NCBI RefSeq assembly: GCF_024701975.1
Contig: NZ_JANLNM010000007.1
Location: 186,001 to 250,000 of the forward strand
DNA length: 64,000 bases
From: Variovorax sp. ZS18.2.2
GTDB taxonomy: Bacteria; Pseudomonadota; Gammaproteobacteria; Burkholderiales; Burkholderiaceae_C
Direction: 5' to 3'
The translations under genes were made by a program, and so were the position numbers. Below the pieces are notes generated by a model that was given only the letters and a program-made list of their open reading frames with translations, was not told the DNA's origin and made no database searches. Below, in pieces: positions 7,623-16,620 of this stretch. The stretch's first letter is position 1. Each line of letters opens with the position of its first letter.

Positions 7623-9084
7623 GCAGCTTGCCGTTGGCGGTGGTGGGCATGGCGTCGATCACCTCGATGCGGGCCGGCCGCTTGTAGGGCGAGAGGTGCT
7701 CGGCCAGGTGCGCGCGCAGTGCCGTCTCGTCGAGCAATGCGCCAGGCTTCATCTCGGCGAAGGCAACGATCTGCTCGTTGCCATCGGCCTCCGGCACGCC
7801 GACCACCGCGCACAGGTGGACGCCCTCGAAGCGGCCGATCACCGCCTCGATCTCCGCCGGGTACACGTTGAAGCCCGAGCGGATGATCATTTCCTTCAGC
7901 CGCCCGACCACGAACAGCGCGCCATCGTCGCCGAAGCGCCCGAGGTCGCCGGTGGCATACCAGCCGCCCGGGCGCATCACCTGCGCGGTGGCGGCTGCAT
8001 CGCGGAAGTAGCCGAGCATCAGGCCGGGGCCGCGCAACCAGATTTCTCCGGTCTCGCCGTTCGGCACGTCCTGGCCGTCGATGCCCACGATGCGCGCCTC
8101 GCCGCCCTCGACCGCGTGGCCGGCCGCCGTGTCCGCGCGCGGCGCCTCGGTGCGCGTGAGGAACACCGAGCCCGCGTACTCCGAGAGGCCATAGCCGTAG
8201 TGCAGCGGCTGGCCGAATAACCGCTCCACGCGCTGCTTGAGCCCGGGGTCGAGCGGCGCGGAGCCGGTGTACACGTAGCGCAGCCGCGGAAAACGCGGCA
8301 CTGCACGCTCGGCCTCGATGTGCGCCAGCAGCCGCGCATACATCGTCGGCGGCCCGAGCAGGTTCGACACCTGTTCATTGGCGAGCGCGTCCAGCACATC
8401 GGCCGGCGAGAAGCTGCCGCGCAGCACCAGCGATGCACCGCCCGTGAGCGCGGCCATCAGCACCGTGCCGATGCCGAAGATGTGCGTCATCGGGAGGAAC
8501 GCATAGACGCGGTCGTGCCCGTCGAGCGAACGCACGCCGGCCGACACGCGTCCGAAGTGCAGCAGGCCGCGGTGCGACACCATCACGCCCTTGGGCGTGC
8601 CTGAAGTACCCGAAGTGAAGATGATCGCGGCCGTGTCGGCCAGCGCCGCATCGGGCTCCGGCCGCGCCTCGGCGCGAACGGCCGAGTACATGACGCCCGG
8701 CAACCCGCCCGGCGTTGCGGCTGCACGCTCCGCATGCAGTCGCGCGGCTGCCGAGGCGCCGGCCGTGAAGCAGCACAGGCGCGCATCCGCACGCTCGACG
8801 ATGGCCGCGATCTCGCCCTGCGCCATGCGGGCATTCACGCCGCACGACCACGCACCGACGCGGCTGCATGCCATGAGCAGCGCGATGTGGGCGGCGCAGT
8901 TCTCGGCGACCAGCACCACGCGGTCGGTCGGGCGCACGCCGGCGTCCAGCAGGTCTTGCGCGGCGGTGTCGGCCATCGCCTGCAGCGCCGCGTAGCTGGT
9001 GGTGCCGCCGGGTTCGAAGAGGAAGACGGCTTCCGGCGTGCGAGCCGCGCGTTCTTCGAGCAGGCTGTGAATGCGGTGGTGCAT
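7561..9084 (-). CDS. Acyl-CoA ligase (AMP-forming), class I adenylate-forming enzyme
   Basis: The 507-residue enzyme activates a carboxylic acid as an acyl-AMP and transfers it to CoA. The phosphate-binding loop AIIFTSGTSGTPKG is at about residues 153-166, followed by the YGLSE motif, the YATGDLGRF motif and the C-terminal NGKLLKREL lysine motif. The acid substrate cannot be read from the sequence; the length suits benzoate-, short- or medium-chain-type ligases. The gene starts 3 bases after the Bug receptor stop and lies downstream of a double acyl-CoA dehydrogenase, so the three genes form one operon for uptake, activation and oxidation of an unidentified acid. Confidence 0.88.
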   Translation of the reverse strand: MHHRIHSLLEERAARTPEAVFLFEPGGTTSYAALQAMADTAAQDLLDAGVRPTDRVVLVAENCAAHIALLMACSRVGAWSCGVNARMAQGEIAAIVERADARLCCFTAGASAAARLHAERAAATPGGLPGVMYSAVRAEARPEPDAALADTAAIIFTSGTSGTPKGVMVSHRGLLHFGRVSAGVRSLDGHDRVYAFLPMTHIFGIGTVLMAALTGGASLVLRGSFSPADVLDALANEQVSNLLGPPTMYARLLAHIEAERAVPRFPRLRYVYTGSAPLDPGLKQRVERLFGQPLHYGYGLSEYAGSVFLTRTEAPRADTAAGHAVEGGEARIVGIDGQDVPNGETGEIWLRGPGLMLGYFRDAAATAQVMRPGGWYATGDLGRFGDDGALFVVGRLKEMIIRSGFNVYPAEIEAVIGRFEGVHLCAVVGVPEADGNEQIVAFAEMKPGALLDETALRAHLAEHLSPYKRPARIEVIDAMPTTANGKLLKRELQARARQTSDLQEGRR

Positions 9085-9087
9085 CGG

Positions 9088-10083
9088 TTATTCCGCCTCG
9101 ATGCCCTTGGACGCGGTCGCCCAGAGCTTGCGATCGGACTGCCCCTTGGTCGCCAGCAGTTCCGCCCCGCCCGACCACACGTCGTAGCCCTGCTCGCGCA
9201 GGCGACTCGCGATGTCTTCGCGCGCCAGCATCTTGTGCGCCGCCGCGTTGATGCGCGCGACCAGCGCCGGGTCCATGCGCGCCGGGCCGTAGAGGCCGAA
9301 CCAGCCGCCCACGTCGTAGTCGGCCACGCCCGATTCGATCATCGTCGGCACGTCGGGCAGCATGCGGTTGCGCTGACGCGAGGTGACCGCCAGCGCACGC
9401 AGCCGCCCCGACTGGATGAAAGGCCGCGAGGTCGCGATGATGTCGAACATCATCGGCACCGTGCCCGCCATCACGTCGGCGAGCGCGGGCGCGCTGCCCT
9501 TGTAGGGCACGTGCGTGAGCTGCACGCCGGTCATCTTCTCCAGCAGCGCGCCGCTCAGGTGGTTGGAGGCGCCGACACCGGCCGAGCCGTAGAAGAGCTT
9601 GCCGGGCTTGGCCTTCGCATAGGCCAGCAGCTCGGCCACGTTGCGCACCGGCAGGTCCTTGTTGACCACGAGCACGTTGGTGTAGTCCACCAATGGCGCG
9701 ATGGGTGTCAGGTCCTTCATCGGATCGAACGGCATGCTGCGCTGCACGTTCGGGTTGATCGTGATGGTCGGGCTCGCGCCGAAGAACAGCATGGCGCCAT
9801 CGGGCGACGCCTTGGCAACCGCGTTGCCGCCGAGCGAGCCGGCGGCGCCGGGGCGGTTGTCGACGATCACCTGCGTGCCGAGTTCCTGCGACAGCGCGGG
9901 CGCGAGCAGGCGCGCCGCGCCGTCGACCGGTCCGCCGGCGGAATAACCGACCACGAGCTTGATGAGCGATGGCAGCGGTGGTTGTTGCTGTTGCGCGAAC
10001 ACGCGCGAGGGCAGCACGGAAAGCAATGCGCTGCCCGCCAGCGCGGCCACGGCATGGCGCCGGGTGGGATCGAGGGATGGCAT
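9088..10083 (-). CDS. Bug-family solute receptor (tripartite tricarboxylate transporter type)
   Basis: This is a 331-residue periplasmic binding protein with an N-terminal export signal containing RR and ending in VFAQ. It has the Bug family signatures IKLVVGYSAGGPVDGAARLLA, QVIVDNRPGAAG, and THVPYKGSAPALADVMAGTV. Bug receptors bind carboxylates or amino acids and deliver them to TctA/TctB permeases, but they are often encoded far from any permease, as here. It is co-directional with the acyl-CoA ligase (3 bases) and the acyl-CoA dehydrogenase (44 bases), so its ligand is probably the acid those enzymes process. Confidence 0.9.
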   Translation of the reverse strand: MPSLDPTRRHAVAALAGSALLSVLPSRVFAQQQQPPLPSLIKLVVGYSAGGPVDGAARLLAPALSQELGTQVIVDNRPGAAGSLGGNAVAKASPDGAMLFFGASPTITINPNVQRSMPFDPMKDLTPIAPLVDYTNVLVVNKDLPVRNVAELLAYAKAKPGKLFYGSAGVGASNHLSGALLEKMTGVQLTHVPYKGSAPALADVMAGTVPMMFDIIATSRPFIQSGRLRALAVTSRQRNRMLPDVPTMIESGVADYDVGGWFGLYGPARMDPALVARINAAAHKMLAREDIASRLREQGYDVWSGGAELLATKGQSDRKLWATASKGIEAE

Positions 10084-10127
10084 GGGCGTTGTCTCCTTTT
10101 GTGTATTTCTTCGGCGCCTCGCATCGC

Positions 10128-12458
10128 TCAGGCCGGAAGGTCCAGCACTTGCCGCGCGAGGATGTTGCGCTGTATCTCGTTGGTGCCGCCGTAGATCATT
10201 GCGGCCGTCGAGCCGATGAGCGGCGAGAGCACGTTGAAGGTCTGCCCGTCGAGCACCTGGTCACCCGCGACCGCGCCCTGCTCTTCGCCAGCCTCGACCA
10301 GCAAGGCACCGATGCGGTGGTAGGTCTCGCTCGCCCAGATCTTCAGCAGCGATACGGACGCGGGCAGCGGCTTGCCCGCGCGCACGATGTTGGCGAAGCT
10401 GGTGTAGGCGGCGGTCAGGTCGGCCACGTCGAGCCGCAGCGCCGCGAAGCGCTGCGCGAACACCGGGTCCGCAAACAGGCGCCGTGCCTGCGCGAGCCGC
10501 GCAAGCTGCCCCAGCGCGTACTGCGACTGTTTGGGGCTGCCGAGGAAGATGCGCTCGAAACCCAGCAGCGCCTTCGCGATCATCCAGCCGCCGTGCAGCT
10601 TGCCGACGAGGTTTTCGGCCGGCACACGCACGTTGTCGAAGAACACCTCGCAGAACTCGGGCTCGCCCGCCAGCGTGTGGATCGGCCGCACCGTGATGCC
10701 CGGCGTGCGCAGGTCGCACAGGAGGAAGCTGATGCCCTCCTGCTTGCGCGCCGCCTTGTCGGTGCGCACGAGCATGAAGATGTGGTTGGCGTCCTGCGCG
10801 AGCGTGGTCCAGATCTTCTGGCCGCTGACGATGAAGTGATCGCTCTCGCCATCACCCTCAGCATCGCGCCCCGCGATGGCCTCGGTGCGCAGGCCCGCGA
10901 GGTCGGAGCCGGCATTGGGCTCCGAATAGCCCTGGCACCAGACGTGCTCGCCACTCAGGATGCGCGGCAGAAAGCGCTGTTGCTGTTCGGGCGTGCCGTG
11001 CTGGATGAGCAGCGGCCCGATCATCACGATGCCCTGGTCGGGCGCGCGCGCCACGCCGTATTGCTCCAGTTCCTCGATCCACGCGATGAGCTTGTCGGCC
11101 GGCAAGCCCATGCCGCCGTGCGCCTGCGGCCAGGCCGGGGCGATCCAGCCCTGCGCGGACAGCGTGAGATACCACTCGCGCACCTCGCTCCATCGCGCGC
11201 GGTGCGACAGATAACGCAGTGCCTGCGGATAGCGCTGCTGCAGGAAGCCGCGCACCATGCGGCGGAATTCCGCCTCGGGCATGGCGGACCAGTCGGCGGT
11301 GCGGGGGAAGTCGCCGTTCCATGCGGTGGTGCTCGCCGCGGCTTCGCTTTCGCTCGTGAGCGCAGCGTGTCGATGCTGATGCGCGGTGACATTGCCCAGC
11401 CACGCCGAGAGGCACAGCACGCGCTTGTAGAACAGGCTCAGGTCGCATTCCTGCGTGTAGCCGATGGCGCCGTGCAACTGCACCGACGTGCGCGAGGCCT
11501 GCAGCGCGGCGGCGGTGCAGCGCGCATTGGCGCGGCTCGCCTCGGCTTCGAGCCGGTCCACCGGCAGCCCCGCACCAGCCAGCGCAAGCACTTCGCTCAA
11601 CGTGGCCTGCGCGACTTCGAGATGGATGAACATGTCGACGCAGCGGTGCTGCAAGGCCTGGAAGCTGCCGATGGGCTTGCCGAATTGCGAGCGCGTGCGC
11701 AGGTAGGCCAGCGTCTGGGCCAGCATCGCCTGCCCCGCGCCAAGCAGCTCGGCCGCCTGCAGAATCTGGCCGGCCGCGAGCGCATGGCGCAGCGCCTCTT
11801 GCGCGGCCGGCCCTTCGGCCAGCACCGCATCGGGCGGCAGCGCGACCTGCTCGAAGCGCAGGCTCGATGCCTGCCCACCATCGACCAGCGGCACCACGGT
11901 TTCGCTCACGCCTTCGGTGCCGCGCGGCACCCAGAGGATCACCGCATCGTCATCGCCGCGCGCCGACACCAGCCAGCCGCTGGCGGCCGCGCCGGGCAGC
12001 ACCATGAGCTTTTCGCCTTGCAGCAGCACGCCGCCGGCTCGTTCTTCGCAACCGCAGGCGAGCGGCACCGCGCTCAGGTCGCCCGCACTCTCCTGCCACG
12101 CCAGTGCGGGCAGGCTGCGGCCTGCAATCAGGTCGGCGAGCAATGCACGGGCGGCGGGCGTGTCCAGCCGCGCCAGCAGCAGCGCGCTGAGACCGGCCAC
12201 GGCCAGCAGCGGTTCCGGTGCCGCGTGCTCGCCGGCCGCACGCAGGATTTCCGCCGCGCCATCCAGTTCCAGCCCCAGGCCGCCCACGGATTCGGGTGCG
12301 AGCATGCCCGCCCAGCCCAACTCCGCGAGCGCGCTCCAGCCCTGCGCTTCGCCGGCATCGGGCCGCTCCATCAACGCGCGCCGTCTTTGCGTGGCACGGC
12401 TGCGCACGAAGTAGTCGAGCGCCGCTTCGCGCATTGCCGAGAGTGATTCGATATCCAT
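10128..12458 (-). CDS. Double acyl-CoA dehydrogenase (two fused ACAD units)
   Basis: The 776-residue product contains two acyl-CoA dehydrogenase units in one chain. Residues 1 to about 360 form the first: LGWAGMLAPESVGGLGL, LRTRSQFGKPIGSFQALQH, and SVQLHGAIGYTQECDLSLFY. Residues about 400-776 form the second: PQAHGGMGLPADKLIAWIEE, QGYSEPNAGSDLAGL, and PLIGSTAAMIYGGTNEIQRN. Such fusions replace the usual pair of adjacent ACAD genes; typically one unit keeps the catalytic base and FAD site and the other is partly degenerate. The ATG at 12458 was preferred to the longer 12527 frame, which extends into the divergent promoter. The product is likely co-transcribed with the Bug receptor and the ligase. 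Confidence 0.88.
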   Translation of the reverse strand: MDIESLSAMREAALDYFVRSRATQRRRALMERPDAGEAQGWSALAELGWAGMLAPESVGGLGLELDGAAEILRAAGEHAAPEPLLAVAGLSALLLARLDTPAARALLADLIAGRSLPALAWQESAGDLSAVPLACGCEERAGGVLLQGEKLMVLPGAAASGWLVSARGDDDAVILWVPRGTEGVSETVVPLVDGGQASSLRFEQVALPPDAVLAEGPAAQEALRHALAAGQILQAAELLGAGQAMLAQTLAYLRTRSQFGKPIGSFQALQHRCVDMFIHLEVAQATLSEVLALAGAGLPVDRLEAEASRANARCTAAALQASRTSVQLHGAIGYTQECDLSLFYKRVLCLSAWLGNVTAHQHRHAALTSESEAAASTTAWNGDFPRTADWSAMPEAEFRRMVRGFLQQRYPQALRYLSHRARWSEVREWYLTLSAQGWIAPAWPQAHGGMGLPADKLIAWIEELEQYGVARAPDQGIVMIGPLLIQHGTPEQQQRFLPRILSGEHVWCQGYSEPNAGSDLAGLRTEAIAGRDAEGDGESDHFIVSGQKIWTTLAQDANHIFMLVRTDKAARKQEGISFLLCDLRTPGITVRPIHTLAGEPEFCEVFFDNVRVPAENLVGKLHGGWMIAKALLGFERIFLGSPKQSQYALGQLARLAQARRLFADPVFAQRFAALRLDVADLTAAYTSFANIVRAGKPLPASVSLLKIWASETYHRIGALLVEAGEEQGAVAGDQVLDGQTFNVLSPLIGSTAAMIYGGTNEIQRNILARQVLDLPA

Positions 12459-12488
12459 GGCCGCAGCGTGGCAGAAGACCCCGGCGGG

Positions 12489-12506
12489 CGGCATTTGCAT
12501 TTGCCG
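12489..12506. promoter_or_regulatory. Possible operator palindrome between divergent operons
   Basis: The 106-base gap between the double dehydrogenase (minus) and the citryl-CoA-lyase-like gene (plus) contains CGGCA-(8)-TGCCG, with an inner repeat of ATTTGC. A symmetric site in a divergent promoter could be a regulator-binding site controlling both operons. No regulator is adjacent, and a single short inverted repeat is weak evidence. Confidence 0.25.
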
Positions 12507-12564
12507 AAGGGAGGGTTTCGCAATCACGGAGCCGCCTCGCGCGGGACGGGACTAGATTCGGCGC

Positions 12565-13350
12565 ATGACCACCAAGATCAAGAAATCCCTGCACACCGAG
12601 CTGGGCCACAGCACCCCCGACAGGATCACCGTGCGCGGGCGCGACCTGCCCTCGGAAATCCTCGGCCACCTGAACCTGGGCGACATGGCCTTCCTGGAGC
12701 TCACGGGGCGCATCCCGACGCCGCAGGAATCGGTGACCTTCAACGCCATCGTCGTCACGCTGGTCGAGCATGGCGTGACGCCGAGCGCGTTGGCCGCGCG
12801 GCTGACTTATGCAGGCGCCCCCGAAGCGCTGCAGGCCGCGGTCGCCGCAGGCCTGTGCGGCCTCGGCACCGTGTTCGTCGGCAGCACCGAAGGCGCGGCC
12901 AAGATGCTGTACGAGGCGATCCCCTTCGGCGAGAAGCCGACCCGCCCGCTGGCCGACATGGCGAAAGACATCGTCGCCGATCACCGCGCCCGCAAGCAGA
13001 TCGTGCCGGGCCTGGGCCATCCGCTGCACAAGCCCATCGACCCGCGCACGCCGCGCCTGTTCCAGATCGCGGCGGAGAACGGCCTGTCCACCCACTACGT
13101 CGCGCTGATGCAGGCGGTGCAGGAGGAGGCCGAGCGCGTCTCGGGCAAGTCGCTGCCGATCAACGCCACGGGCGCCATCGGCGCGATTGCCGCGGAGTTC
13201 GGCTTTCCCTGGAAGATCATTCGCGGCATCGGCGTGATGGCACGCGCCATCGGCCTGGTGGGCCACATCCTGGAGGAGATCGACGACCCGATGGCCATCG
13301 AGATCTGGCAGCGCGTGGAAAAGGAAGCCGGCGGCCCTCGCCAGGATTGA
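12565..13350 (+). CDS. Citryl-CoA lyase-like protein (citrate synthase superfamily)
   Basis: At 261 residues this is a short citrate-synthase-fold protein of the citryl-CoA lyase type. It has the active-site region VPGLGHPLHKPIDPRTPRLF, the segment GAIGAIAAEFGFPWKIIRGI, and the early GDMAFLELTGRIPT. Relatives cleave or form a CoA thioester of a citrate-like tricarboxylate; in catabolic clusters they may act as Claisen-type lyases on other substrates. The ATG at 12565 starts the conserved part. It is the first gene of a plus-strand operon with an acyl-CoA dehydrogenase (22-base gap) and a MmgE/PrpD protein (13-base gap). Confidence 0.83.
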   Translation: MTTKIKKSLHTELGHSTPDRITVRGRDLPSEILGHLNLGDMAFLELTGRIPTPQESVTFNAIVVTLVEHGVTPSALAARLTYAGAPEALQAAVAAGLCGLGTVFVGSTEGAAKMLYEAIPFGEKPTRPLADMAKDIVADHRARKQIVPGLGHPLHKPIDPRTPRLFQIAAENGLSTHYVALMQAVQEEAERVSGKSLPINATGAIGAIAAEFGFPWKIIRGIGVMARAIGLVGHILEEIDDPMAIEIWQRVEKEAGGPRQD

Positions 13351-13372
13351 AGAAGAAAAGAAGCAACGACCG

Positions 13373-14536
13373 ATGAACAACGCCAACGACAAGAGCTTCC
13401 CCGACATCCGCGACGCCGTGCGCGACCTGTGCGCGCAGTTCCCCAACGAATACTTCCGCAAGATCGACGAGGCCCGCGGCTACCCCGCCGAATTCGTCGA
13501 TGCGCTCACCAAGGCCGGCTGGATGGCCGCGCTGATCCCGCAAGAGTACGGCGGCTCCGGCCTCGGCCTCACCGAGGCCTCGGTCATCATGGAAGAGATC
13601 AACCGCTGCGGCGGCAACTCCGGCGCCTGCCACGGCCAGATGTACAACATGGGCACACTGCTGCGCCACGGCAGCGAGGCGCAGAAGCGCGAATACCTGC
13701 CGCGCATCGCGACCGGCGAGCTGCGCCTGCAGTCGATGGGCGTGACAGAGCCCAGCACCGGCACCGACACCACCAAGATCAAGACCACCGCCGTGAAGAA
13801 AGGCGACCGCTATGTGATCAACGGGCAGAAGGTGTGGATCTCGCGCATCCAGCATTCGGACCTGATGATCCTGCTCGCACGCACCACGCCGCTCGCGGAC
13901 GTGAAGAAGAAATCCGAGGGCATGTCGATCTTCATCGTCGATCTGCGCGAAGCCATCGGCAAGGGGATGACGGTGCGGCCGATCCTCAACATGGTCAACC
14001 ACGAAACCAACGAGCTGTTCTTCGAGAACCTGGAGATCCCGGCCGAGAACCTGATCGGCGTGGAAGGCCAGGGCTTCAAGTACATCCTGGACGGGCTCAA
14101 CGCCGAGCGCACGCTGATCGCGGCTGAATGCATTGGCGATGGCTACTGGTTCATCGACAAGGTGACGGCGTACACGAAGGAGCGCGTCGTCTTCGGCCGC
14201 CCCATCGGCCAGAACCAGGGCGTGCAGTTTCCGATTGCCGAGGCGTTCATCGAGATCGAAGCGGCGAACCTCATGCGTTACGAAGCCTGCCGCCTGTTCG
14301 ATGCGCACGAGCCCTGCGGCGCGCAGGCCAACATGGCGAAGTACCTCGCGGCCAAGGCGAGCTGGGAGGCGGCCAATGCGTGCCTTCAATTCCATGGCGG
14401 CTTCGGCTTCGCTTGCGAATACGACATCGAACGCAAGTTCCGCGAGACGCGGCTGTATCAGGTGGCGCCGATCTCGACCAACCTCATCCTGAGCTACGTC
14501 GCCGAACACATGCTCGGCCTGCCCCGCTCGTTCTGA
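13373..14536 (+). CDS. Acyl-CoA dehydrogenase
   Basis: This is a 387-residue FAD-dependent acyl-CoA dehydrogenase of normal single-unit length. Typical blocks are IPQEYGGSGLGLTEASVIME, MGVTEPSTGTDTTKIKTTA, INGQKVWISRIQHSDLMILL, ERVVFGRPIGQNQGVQFPIA, and FHGGFGFACEYDIERKFRET. It introduces an alpha,beta double bond into an acyl-CoA and passes electrons to electron-transfer flavoprotein; the acyl group is not known. The lineage is close to enzymes encoded next to CoA transferases in organic-acid pathways. It sits in the same operon as a citryl-CoA-lyase-like protein and a MmgE/PrpD protein. Confidence 0.9.
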   Translation: MNNANDKSFPDIRDAVRDLCAQFPNEYFRKIDEARGYPAEFVDALTKAGWMAALIPQEYGGSGLGLTEASVIMEEINRCGGNSGACHGQMYNMGTLLRHGSEAQKREYLPRIATGELRLQSMGVTEPSTGTDTTKIKTTAVKKGDRYVINGQKVWISRIQHSDLMILLARTTPLADVKKKSEGMSIFIVDLREAIGKGMTVRPILNMVNHETNELFFENLEIPAENLIGVEGQGFKYILDGLNAERTLIAAECIGDGYWFIDKVTAYTKERVVFGRPIGQNQGVQFPIAEAFIEIEAANLMRYEACRLFDAHEPCGAQANMAKYLAAKASWEAANACLQFHGGFGFACEYDIERKFRETRLYQVAPISTNLILSYVAEHMLGLPRSF

Positions 14537-14549
14537 AGGGACCGCACCC

Positions 14550-15911
14550 ATGACCGATTCGAACCATCCGAGCAAGGTGCTCGCCACCTTCGCCGCCGAC
14601 CTGAAGTTCGCGGACATTCCCGCCCCCGTGCTCCGCCGCACCGAAGACCTGATGCTCGACTGGCTCGGTTCGGTGCTCGCGGCCCGCACTGCGCGGCCGA
14701 TACGCAGCATCGAGCGCTTCGCGCAAATGATGGGCCCCGCCGATGGACCGAGCGAAATACTGACTTCACGCCGCACCAGTTCGCCGGTGTTCGCCGCGCT
14801 CGTCAACGCCGCAGCCTCGCACTTCGTGGAGCAGGACGACGTGCACAACGGCTCGGTGTTTCACCCCGCAGCCGTGGTCATCGCGCCCGCACTCGCGGTG
14901 GCGCAGAGCATCGGTGCAAGCGGCGCGCAACTGCTGACCGCCGTGGTCGCCGGCTACGAAGTCGGCATCCGCGTCGGCGAGTTCCTGGGGCGCTCGCACT
15001 ACAAGACCTTTCACACCACGGCGACGGCCGGAACGATCGCCGCCGCGGCGGCCGTGGGTCGCCTGCTCGACCTCACGCCGCAGCAGATGCTGCACGCCTT
15101 CGGTTCGGCCGGTACGCAATCGGCCGGCGTGTGGGAGTTCCTGCGCGATGCGGCGGACTCCAAGCAACTGCACTGCGCACATGCAGCGGCCAGCGGCTTG
15201 ATGTCGGCGTACCTCGCGCAGGATGGTTTCACCGGCGCAGCGAAGATCCTCGAAGGCGCGCAAGGCCTGGGCGTCGGCATGTCGAGCGACGCCGATCCCG
15301 CGAAGCTCACAGATGGTCTCGGCACCCGCTGGGCACTCGCCGAGACCTCGTTCAAGTACCACGCCTCCTGCCGTCACACCCACCCCGCCGCCGATGCGCT
15401 GCTGCAGGTCATGACACAGAACAAGCTGAAGCACAGCGACGTGGCCCGCGTCACCACGCACGTGCACCAGGGCGCCATCGACGTGCTGGGCCGCGTGACC
15501 GTGCCCGCGACGGTGCACCAGGGCAAGTTCTCGATGGGCACAGTGCTCGGCCTGATCGCGGTGCATGGCCGCGCAGGCCTGGGCGAATTCGACCGCGACT
15601 TTCTCGCGCCCGAGGTCGCAGGCTTCCGCGACAAGGTGGCGATGCAGCTCGACACCGAAGTCGACACCGCCTACCCCGCCCGCTGGATCGGCAAGGTCAG
15701 CGTGGAGACCGCCGACGGCCGCACGCTGCAAGGTCGCGTGGACGAGCCCAAGGGCGACCCGGGCAACAGCCTGAGCCGTGCGGAGATCGAGGACAAGATG
15801 CAGCGCCTCGCGCACTACGGCGAAGGCGCCACGGCCGACGAAGCGAAGGCGATGTGCCAGCGCATCTGGCAGCTGGCCGATGCGCCGAAGGTCGGTCGTC
15901 TGCTCGGCTGA
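14550..15911 (+). CDS. MmgE/PrpD family protein (dehydratase/isomerase type)
   Basis: The 453-residue protein has the family landmarks LDWLGSVLAARTARPIRSIE, HFVEQDDVHNGSVFHPAAVV, and GRSHYKTFHTTATAGTIAAA, plus the later FKYHASCRHTHPAADALL. Members include 2-methylcitrate dehydratase (PrpD) and cis-aconitate decarboxylase, so the chemistry is usually proton abstraction next to a carboxylate. The 13-base gap from the dehydrogenase gene points to co-expression. The stop is 6 bases from the stop of the convergent arylmalonate-decarboxylase-like gene. Its presence suggests the pathway passes through a branched di- or tricarboxylate. Confidence 0.88.
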   Translation: MTDSNHPSKVLATFAADLKFADIPAPVLRRTEDLMLDWLGSVLAARTARPIRSIERFAQMMGPADGPSEILTSRRTSSPVFAALVNAAASHFVEQDDVHNGSVFHPAAVVIAPALAVAQSIGASGAQLLTAVVAGYEVGIRVGEFLGRSHYKTFHTTATAGTIAAAAAVGRLLDLTPQQMLHAFGSAGTQSAGVWEFLRDAADSKQLHCAHAAASGLMSAYLAQDGFTGAAKILEGAQGLGVGMSSDADPAKLTDGLGTRWALAETSFKYHASCRHTHPAADALLQVMTQNKLKHSDVARVTTHVHQGAIDVLGRVTVPATVHQGKFSMGTVLGLIAVHGRAGLGEFDRDFLAPEVAGFRDKVAMQLDTEVDTAYPARWIGKVSVETADGRTLQGRVDEPKGDPGNSLSRAEIEDKMQRLAHYGEGATADEAKAMCQRIWQLADAPKVGRLLG

Positions 15912-15917
15912 ACGGGT

Positions 15918-16619
15918 TCAGGCGAACAGGCGCCCGTGGCCGGGCGAGCGCGCATCGAGCCCGGCCCTGCGCACGAGGTCCCAGAAACCTGCGGGCGAAC
16001 TGGAGACCACCGGCACCTTCAGCAGGGCCTCGACCTCGCGCACCGCGTCGAGCGTGACCAGCCCGCCACACGAAATCAGGATGCCGTCCGCCCCCGGCTG
16101 CGCCTCGAACACCTTCCGGCTCAGATCCACCAGCACCTGCGTCGACACCGTGCCGACTTCCTGCACATCGGAGATCGAAAGGCCTTCGAGGGCCAGCGGT
16201 TCGAAGTCGTTCTGTTCGAGATAGCGCCGCAACTGAACATTGACCTCGTCGATGTACGCCGTGGCCACCGCCACGCGCCGCACGTTCAGGCTGCGAAGCC
16301 CTGCGACGATGGCGTTGCTCATGGTGGTGCAGGGCAGCCCGGTGGCGCGCGCCATCTCCACTTCCAGTTGCCGGTTGAACGCAGCGCCGCGAAAGAAGCT
16401 CAGCGACGTGCCCATGAGCGACACGGCGCTCACGCCATCGGCCTTGAGTTCCAGCGCCTTGCCGATCACCGAGTCGATGACCTCGGTGTAGCCGCGCGTG
16501 GAGATCTCGCCGAGGCCCAGGCCCCGCGCGCTGAAGCGGATGCGGTCGCCGTACAGCAGCGGGCCGTCTACCGGTACTGCGCCGGCTGCGGGTGGCACGA
16601 TCAAGCCGAGATGTTCCAC
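15918..16619 (-). CDS. Arylmalonate decarboxylase-like enzyme
   Basis: The 233-residue protein closely resembles the arylmalonate decarboxylase of Bordetella bronchiseptica, a cofactor-free member of the Asp/Glu racemase superfamily that decarboxylates disubstituted malonates. Equivalent positions are shifted by four: GTS at 70-72 (G74, T75, S76 in the known enzyme), Tyr122 in TAYIDEVN (Y126), and the catalytic Cys184 in GILISCGG (C188). A Gly at 70, where racemases carry the second Cys, favours a decarboxylase over a racemase. The start is a GTG with a perfect AGGAGG six to eleven bases upstream; it begins one base after the stop of the Bug receptor gene, so translation is probably coupled. 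The natural substrate is unknown. Confidence 0.85.
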   Translation of the reverse strand: MEHLGLIVPPAAGAVPVDGPLLYGDRIRFSARGLGLGEISTRGYTEVIDSVIGKALELKADGVSAVSLMGTSLSFFRGAAFNRQLEVEMARATGLPCTTMSNAIVAGLRSLNVRRVAVATAYIDEVNVQLRRYLEQNDFEPLALEGLSISDVQEVGTVSTQVLVDLSRKVFEAQPGADGILISCGGLVTLDAVREVEALLKVPVVSSSPAGFWDLVRRAGLDARSPGHGRLFA

Positions 16620-16620
16620 A

